Source of the DNA: Sipunculus nudus
Lineage: Eukaryota; Annelida; Sipuncula; Golfingiida; Sipunculidae
Assembly (NCBI GenBank): GCA_026874595.1
Contig: CM049320.1
Span: 31,154,214-31,218,213 of the forward strand
Length of the DNA: 64,000 nt
Direction: 5' to 3'
The notes under the pieces were generated by a model. It was not told the origin of the DNA, did no database searches, and saw only the letters and a program-made list of their open reading frames with translations. Positions 58,321 to 64,000 of the stretch are shown here, piece after piece; the stretch's first letter is position 1, and the number at the start of each line of letters is the position of its first letter. The position numbers and the translations under genes are program-made.

Positions 58321-59346
58321 GTTTTTTCCCCATTTTCTCATTTTTAATCACAGTTGCAGCACAACAACAAAAGAATACCAAATATTGTATTTACAGAATC
58401 ATGCATGCATACATAAGTGATCCATTTATATTCTCATATCTAAGTCTTCTTCACGTCACTGTATTTTAATTTTACTCAAAACCATAGGCTTGAATGATAT
58501 ATGAAACATGAAACAAATATATACTGTTAGGCAATTGATATACCGTTTTCACATATACATGAAATTTAAGATGTTATTATCAAATCAATATGAACATGAA
58601 CAGTTAATTTATGGAACACCAACCAGAATTTGAGGATATAGTAACACATTTTTCTGCACTCAGAAATTGTTATATTCAAAAGCAGAGTTCTGTCTATAAG
58701 TTGATCAGATGAGACATTTAGCATTAAGTATGTATTTCTAATCAACAGGGATGTTTCCTGCAGTTAATGATACAACTTCTCACTGCTGTTGCTTCTTCTG
58801 GCTCCATATAACGTGTTCTAGAGCCCAGAACGGTTTGCCACACAAATGCAACTGGCTTGGACGGAAAGATGGCTGAGTTTTGTGGCTCAACTCATCTTGC
58901 AAAATGTTGGCTGGCTTAAACTGACCTGAAAGTCTATTCATTTGATGATTTTACAAAGTAACATTTTTTCTGAACAAGTTATCTATATTAAATGTGACAT
59001 ATTGCATCCGTTTTACATTTAACTAGTTTGAAATTAAATATCACGTATTGTTTATCCAGGTGGTTTCATAACCCAATTTTTTTTTCTCAAGCCAAACTGA
59101 GCTGAACAAAATCTGCTCACTTTGGCTTAATGAAATATTAGTGGCACCTTCTTGTAAGCTTGGCTAGCTTGGCTTAATCTTAACTTGGCTGCCTGCAGGG
59201 CAAAATGGCGGCAGTGCTGGGCTCAAATGTGTTCAGTTCTTATGGACTTCTCCACACCAAACTGCGTAAACGTTTGGGAAATAAGAAAGTCCAGAAAACT
59301 TGTTTTCTGTAACAGGCTGCTTCAAGGACCACACACACATATATAA

Positions 59347-59412
<66 letters not shown>

Positions 59413-60530
59413 GTCATTCAGTCATTTTGCCTTGGTGTGGTGTGTATGACTCTCTATCTCAGGAACAGTGATTAGAGCGTGATAAGAGTGATTGAGTGCT
59501 CTCACTCTTAAGGTACTGGGTGGTATAACCAGGATGCACTGATTACTATATTTTACTGTGTAGATAAAACAAACATTTTAGATAATACAATTGAAGTCTT
59601 TTTTACATTAACTATATGTTTAAAACTAGGGAAAATATCTGTCTGAAAAATAGCCTTGGTAAAACCTATTTTACCCAACCCAGGTAAAACCCGTATTTTA
59701 CCTGGGTGTTGGGTAAAACCATGCGAACCCAGCGCAAACATCTGAGAAAAACAAGGGACCTGCTGGTCATGGCTCCAAGCAGAAATTGATTATGAACTGT
59801 AGTCATGTGACTGGAAATTTTTAGAGGTCAGAGGCCACACTCGCACCGGACGTTTTCAGCGAGCGTGGTATCTTAGTTACGTGCAAGGTTTTTATTTGTA
59901 ATTGTAATTTGTAATTTCACAGGTATATATGTTGGTTCAGACTAGGTAAATGATAAGCTTTGTGGATTGTGTGTATCTAAGAGGCTAAGGCTTGACAATA
60001 AAAATTTCAAAGTCATTGTGACGTAAGTTTGTTAAAATATATTTTCATAAAAACCTAACATATTGAAATCAAGCAACAGTTAATTTTTTTTATATACAGT
60101 ATCATTATTTGAGAAAAGTACACAATACACATATTTGGTGTTGCCTGTGTACTTTTATGGGCTATATTAAAGATGCAGGAGCCTCTCATGATTACATATT
60201 TGTAGAAGTATTAGTATATCAATTGGCTCACTGTACACATTGTAGCAAGAGTGCAGATATTCTAAATAATCATTGTTGTAAAATGCAATTTCAGTGCCCC
60301 TGAGTTTGCAAGTGCTTATAACACCACCAAAAATATTAAAGCCATGAGTTCTCTCCATTTTACCATATTTTACAAATGTTGAAATAACTACTTAAAAGTT
60401 GGAGCATAGCTCTGCCTCTTCACTTGCAGTGCACTGGTACCTTCTTGTGACAGACTTAAGCACTGATAACTTCTTTGTTATCATATCTTTATCTTTATTA
60501 GTATAATAGCATTATGATTATCTTCATTCC
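58321..60530. other. Upstream region of the asteroid-like gene
   Basis: No coding exon is confirmed. At 59,203 an 'aaaATGGCGGCA' start opens 35 codons ending YGLLHTKLRKRLGNKKVQK, which resembles the dimerisation tail of hAT transposases and may be a remnant. Around 59,830-59,890 a GC-richer stretch ends GCAAG|GT and could be a 5' untranslated exon of the gene starting at 60,533; this is inference. A (TA)n tract lies at 59,352-59,409. Confidence 0.35.
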
Positions 60531-60532
60531 AG

Positions 60533-61277
60533 AATGGGGATCCAGGGTCTGATGAGCTTCTGCCTTCAGAGAAAGGACCAGTGTGTGGATTACACAGATC
60601 TGGTAGAACTCGCAAGACAGCAAAACGGTATAGAAATCCTGGTGGATTTCTATTCATTTTCCCATTTACTGGCCAATAGCTTTTGGAAAAGTTTATCAGG
60701 AATTACAGGGAACCCATATTTACGCCTTCTTGGAGGTGAATACAAAACTTACCACAAATATGTGACTAAACTGCTGAAAGATCTACAGTCAGTTGGAATC
60801 AAGTTAGTCATGATCATAGATGGTGCCAAAGGTAGCTCAAAAATTGGGACAGAACAAAAACTGGAAACGTGGAAATTCCGCCATAGGAAGGATCTTGATA
60901 AATTAAGAGACTTGTTGGGAGTCTGTAGAGGTGATAAGCTAATTGAAGACTTTCCAGTGGAACATGGAGTAAGACCAGTAGTGATAGAGGAACAGTTGCG
61001 GCTTGCGATGAACGAGTGTAATTGTGAAGTAATACAGTGTATCACTGGAGAAGCGGACTATTTTATCGCAAAATTACTACAAGAGAGACCTCAAGCAGTG
61101 GCAGTGCTCAGTAACGATTCTGACTTTTGTGTGTTCAAAAACTGTGTATTTATACCAAATGATCTATTTGATTTAAACAATGATCTTCAACTTGCTACTG
61201 GCCAACCCTTTCCAGATAAGCCAATCAGGTTGACAGTGGGGATGATATCAGCAGACAAAGTCATCTCAGCTCTCGGG
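60533..61277 (+). CDS. Asteroid/ASTE1-like PIN (XPG-fold) nuclease, first coding exon
   Basis: The acceptor TCTTCATTCCAG is followed by A and the ATG at 60,534, so the 5' leader lies in an earlier exon. The 248 residues start MGIQGLMSFCL, the XPG/FEN1-family N-terminal signature. Active-site acids are all present: D38 (LVDFYSF), D96 (IIDGAK), E173/D175 (GEADYF) and D195/D197 (SNDSDF). The order and wording, especially MGI-x-GLMSF and VLS-x-DSDFC, match asteroid homologues better than FAM120 proteins. Asteroid is a PIN-domain protein, originally linked to EGF-receptor signalling in flies. Here the intact metal-binding set allows for nuclease activity, which is inferred. Donor GGG|GTGAGT, phase 0. 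Confidence 0.85.
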
Positions 61278-61582
61278 GTGAGTAAACTTGTATGTCAGTG
61301 CTTGCTTAGTGGTTAACTTAGGTTCTTTTAAAAGCAGACTTGCACTGCTACCACTCTATACTCTTTTTTTTTAAATTAACATACTTTTTTTTCAGGCAAG
61401 ACTTCTTTTTACACTTTTTTCATACTTTTTTCAGGGGTTCATACTTTTTTTATAATTTCTCCTAAAATCATCATATTAAGGTGATGATAATAGAGTGTTT
61501 ACCTTAACTAATTGAGTGCGGTAGACATGCTCTGTCAATATTTTCTATTAAAAAGTGAAATTTTATCCGCAATGATTTTTTT

Positions 61583-63292
61583 AGCTCAGCTGACTGAAAG
61601 TCATCTGAACTATAGTGATCACTCTTTGTCCGTCGTTCGTCTGTCTACCCGTCTGTCCATCTGTCCGTCCGTTAACCAGGAACAAATCGTAACCGCTGGA
61701 CCTAGAATCTTATCACTTGGCATTCTGAGAGGTCCATGAAAAATCTCCTTTGAAACCAGAAAATAGGTCTCTGTTGCCCATATCCTTCCAGCTATGGGGC
61801 CCCAAAGTACCCCCCAGAATAGTAAAAAATTTCATACAAAAACTTCAACATCTCAATAACTACATCACTGATGGTCATGATTTTTGGCATACATATTGAT
61901 TATGAGATGTTCCATCAGTTCCTGCAGACTGGTGGTGCCACCTGTATTTTTAAATTTTTTACGAATTTTTTTCTCTATTTTTGAGACCTGTAAAAATGTG
62001 AACATCTGTTAAAAGGGCACAAATAAAGACTGGACCTAGAATCTTCATTCTTGACACAGTGAGAGACCTATGAAAAGTCTATGGAAGCCTGAAATAAGGT
62101 CTCTGTTACCCATATCCTTTGAGCTGTGGGGCTCCCAATTATAATTACCCCCAGAATAATGGAAATTTGATAAAAACAAACTGCAACATCTCAATAACTA
62201 CAACACTGATGGTCATGATTTTGGCATACATATTGATCAAGAGGTGTTCCATCAGTTCCTGCAGACTGGTGGCACCACCTGTATTTTTTCAAATTTTTAC
62301 AATTTTTTTTTCTCTATTTTTGAGACCTTTAAGGATGTAGTTATCTGTTAACAGGGTACAAATCGTAAAGACTGGACCTAGAATCTTCATTCTTGACACA
62401 CAGGGAGACCCATGAAAAGTCTCCATGGAAACCTGAAATTAGGTCTCTGTTACCCATATCCTTTGAGCTATGGCACTCCAAAGTACAGCTCAGAATAATG
62501 GAAAATTTGATACAAAAGCTGAAGTATCTGAACAACTAATGCAGAGATCACCATAATTGTTTGCATGGATATTGATCATGGAGTCTCTGTTACCCATATC
62601 CTTTAAGCTGTATGGCTTCAAAATACCCCCCAGAATAATGAAAAATCTGATACAAAAACTGCAGCATCTCAATAACTACAACACTGATGGTCATGATTTT
62701 TGGCATACATATTGATCATGAGGTGTTCCATCAGTTTCTGCAGACTGGGTGCGCCACCTGTATTTTTTTCAAATTTTACGAATTTTTTTCTCTATTTTTG
62801 AGACCTTTAAAGATGTGGTGATCTGTCAACAGGGTACAAATTGTAACAACTGGACCTAGAATCTTCATTCTTGTCATGCAAGGAGGCCCATGAAAAGTGT
62901 CTGTGGAAACCTGAAATTAGGTCTCTGTTTCCCATATCCTTCAAGCTATAGGACTCTGAAGTATCCCTCAGAATAATAGACAACTTGATACAAAAGCCGA
63001 AATATCTGAACAACTAATGCAGAGATCACCATGATTCTTTGCATGGATATTGACCATTAAGTGTTTTTATTAGTTTCTGCAGACTGGTGGAGCCACTTAT
63101 ATATTTTTTTAAAGTTTACGCAATTTTTCTCTATTTTTGAGATATATAAACACAGACACAATCTTGGCCTGTTGGTTAATCTGTTTGATGCTTCAGTTGA
63201 ATGGGTATATACTACCATTCAGATGATAAAATTTCCTTTTGCGAATCTCTTCCCAGTCAGCTGAGCGTCATGACCCATGGGTCACTTGTTTC
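61583..63292 (+). repeat. Repeat family B, copy 2, in the asteroid-like intron
   Basis: It starts 'agctcagctgactgaaagtcatctgaactatagtgatcac' with a 'gtccgtc' rich lead-in and ends 'cagctgagcgtcatgacccatgggtcacttgttt'. Four tandem units of about 335-475 bp begin near 61,674, 62,010, 62,345 and 62,820, each with 'ctggacctagaatctt', 'aggtctctgttacccatatcctt' and 'gcagactggtgg'. GCAAT flanks both ends (about 61,571 and 63,274) and may be the target duplication. Non-coding. Confidence 0.75.
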
Positions 63293-63842
63293 TGCAATAT
63301 TGCCAATGTTTAACAAAATCACTGGATATATAGAATACTGAAATATATATATACTTTCATACCAGAGGCTTGTTAAGAAGTATTGCATACTTAATTATTA
63401 AAACAAATTTTAAAGCAATCTGTGTTTGTACTCATAGATTCATACCTAAGTTTACTATATACACATGTAGGCTATAGTTATTAGATATATTAGATATAGG
63501 CCTGTATATTAATGGAGAGGCAGTACAGGTTTATATTTTATCAGAAATTTCATACTCCTTGATGTCAACCAATGTTTACTGATGAGTGATCATGAAATTA
63601 CAACAGATTCCTAACACTTCCTAAAAACGACTAATAGTTGATTAGGGATTGATGATACTTTAGTATATATACTTTCAAAGATCGATTGATCATGGATATA
63701 ACTGTACTTCTAGAGTTTTGGATAGATTGCTTTATACCTTATTACTATCAGCTATTGTGTTATGTTTAACCTCATATATATATATATATATATATTATTA
63801 ATATTATTATTAAATGTTGCTAATACTCTTTATTTTTTTCAG

Positions 63843-64000
63843 TTACAAGATGAAAGTCAGCTTGTGGAAATAAGCATTCTTGCTGGAAATGATCTAACAA
63901 AACCTTACCTGCACAATGACCTCTACTACAAACTGGGGTTGAAAGGTCGAAGGTCACTTACCCAGTGTGCTGAGTGGGTAAAGATGCATGGGACATTTGA
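63843..64000 (+). CDS. Asteroid/ASTE1-like nuclease, second coding exon (cut by window end)
   Basis: The acceptor CTTTATTTTTTTCAG joins the phase-0 donor at 61,277. The exon encodes LQDESQLVEISILAGNDL, supplying the last active-site acid (D265 in AGND, equivalent to the LGSD position of FEN1), then helices with KGRRSLTQCAEWVKMHG. It is open to the right edge, and more exons must follow. The AGND motif in this position confirms that the two exons belong together. Confidence 0.82.

Overview
The window is nuclear DNA of an invertebrate animal, AT-rich and repeat-dense. Small exons with GT/AG introns lie among non-LTR retrotransposons, tRNA-derived SINEs, hAT/pogo-type DNA elements, (TA)n microsatellites and long poly-G/poly-C runs. 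The C-type lectin paralogues, the Deu-type SINE and repeats with 'agctcagctga...tcatctga' starts and 'cccatgggtc(a/c)cttgttt' ends suggest a bivalve mollusc. This is an inference from style; no rRNA or mitochondrial marker is present. The retrotransposons are ordinary LINEs, and no viral sequence was recognised.

Genes. (1) Three members of one C-type-lectin family: a partial gene on the minus strand at the left edge (18-965), a decayed exon at about 6.4-6.67 kb, and an intact-looking gene on the plus strand (31,495-32,919). The family has a cysteine module C-x5-C-x5-C-x3-C-x13-C before the lectin domain. (2) A secreted NTF2/SnoaL-like (DUF4440-type) protein in five exons on the plus strand (19,023-25,352), with one exon junction I cannot resolve. 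(3) The first two coding exons of an asteroid/ASTE1-like PIN/XPG-fold nuclease (60,533 to the right edge), with acidic residues at all seven expected active-site positions. (4) A decayed minus-strand coding region at 35.3-38.2 kb containing an internal direct duplication.

Mobile DNA. A full-length L1-type LINE (about 7,036-14,003) is bounded by a 13-bp target-site duplication with one mismatch. Its ORF1 is intact; its ORF2 is broken only by one extra base in a G run. A hAT-type element (23,345-25,158) with a perfect 8-bp duplication sits in the last intron of the NTF2-like gene. A 1.1-kb GC-rich TIR element (41,022-42,127) has a TATA box and the start of an ORF, and has split a large bivalve-type repeat (about 40,995-45,836). 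A pogo/Tigger-type MITE lies at 39,648-40,267, a LINE tail at 34,487-34,836, and two tRNA-derived SINEs at about 18.1 and 28.7 kb.

Large-scale structure. Two big inverted-repeat (foldback) structures stand out. At 30,342-34,110, two arms of about 0.7 kb flank the complete visible lectin gene. At 48,717-56,070, two opposed arrays of a roughly 179-bp tandem repeat (about 14 and 11 units, with a five-unit higher-order period in the left array) flank a 2.4-kb centre. Both outer ends carry diverged copies of a short proline/serine/tyrosine-rich coding-like stretch. Much of the rest is AT-rich intron or intergenic sequence in which I see no gene.
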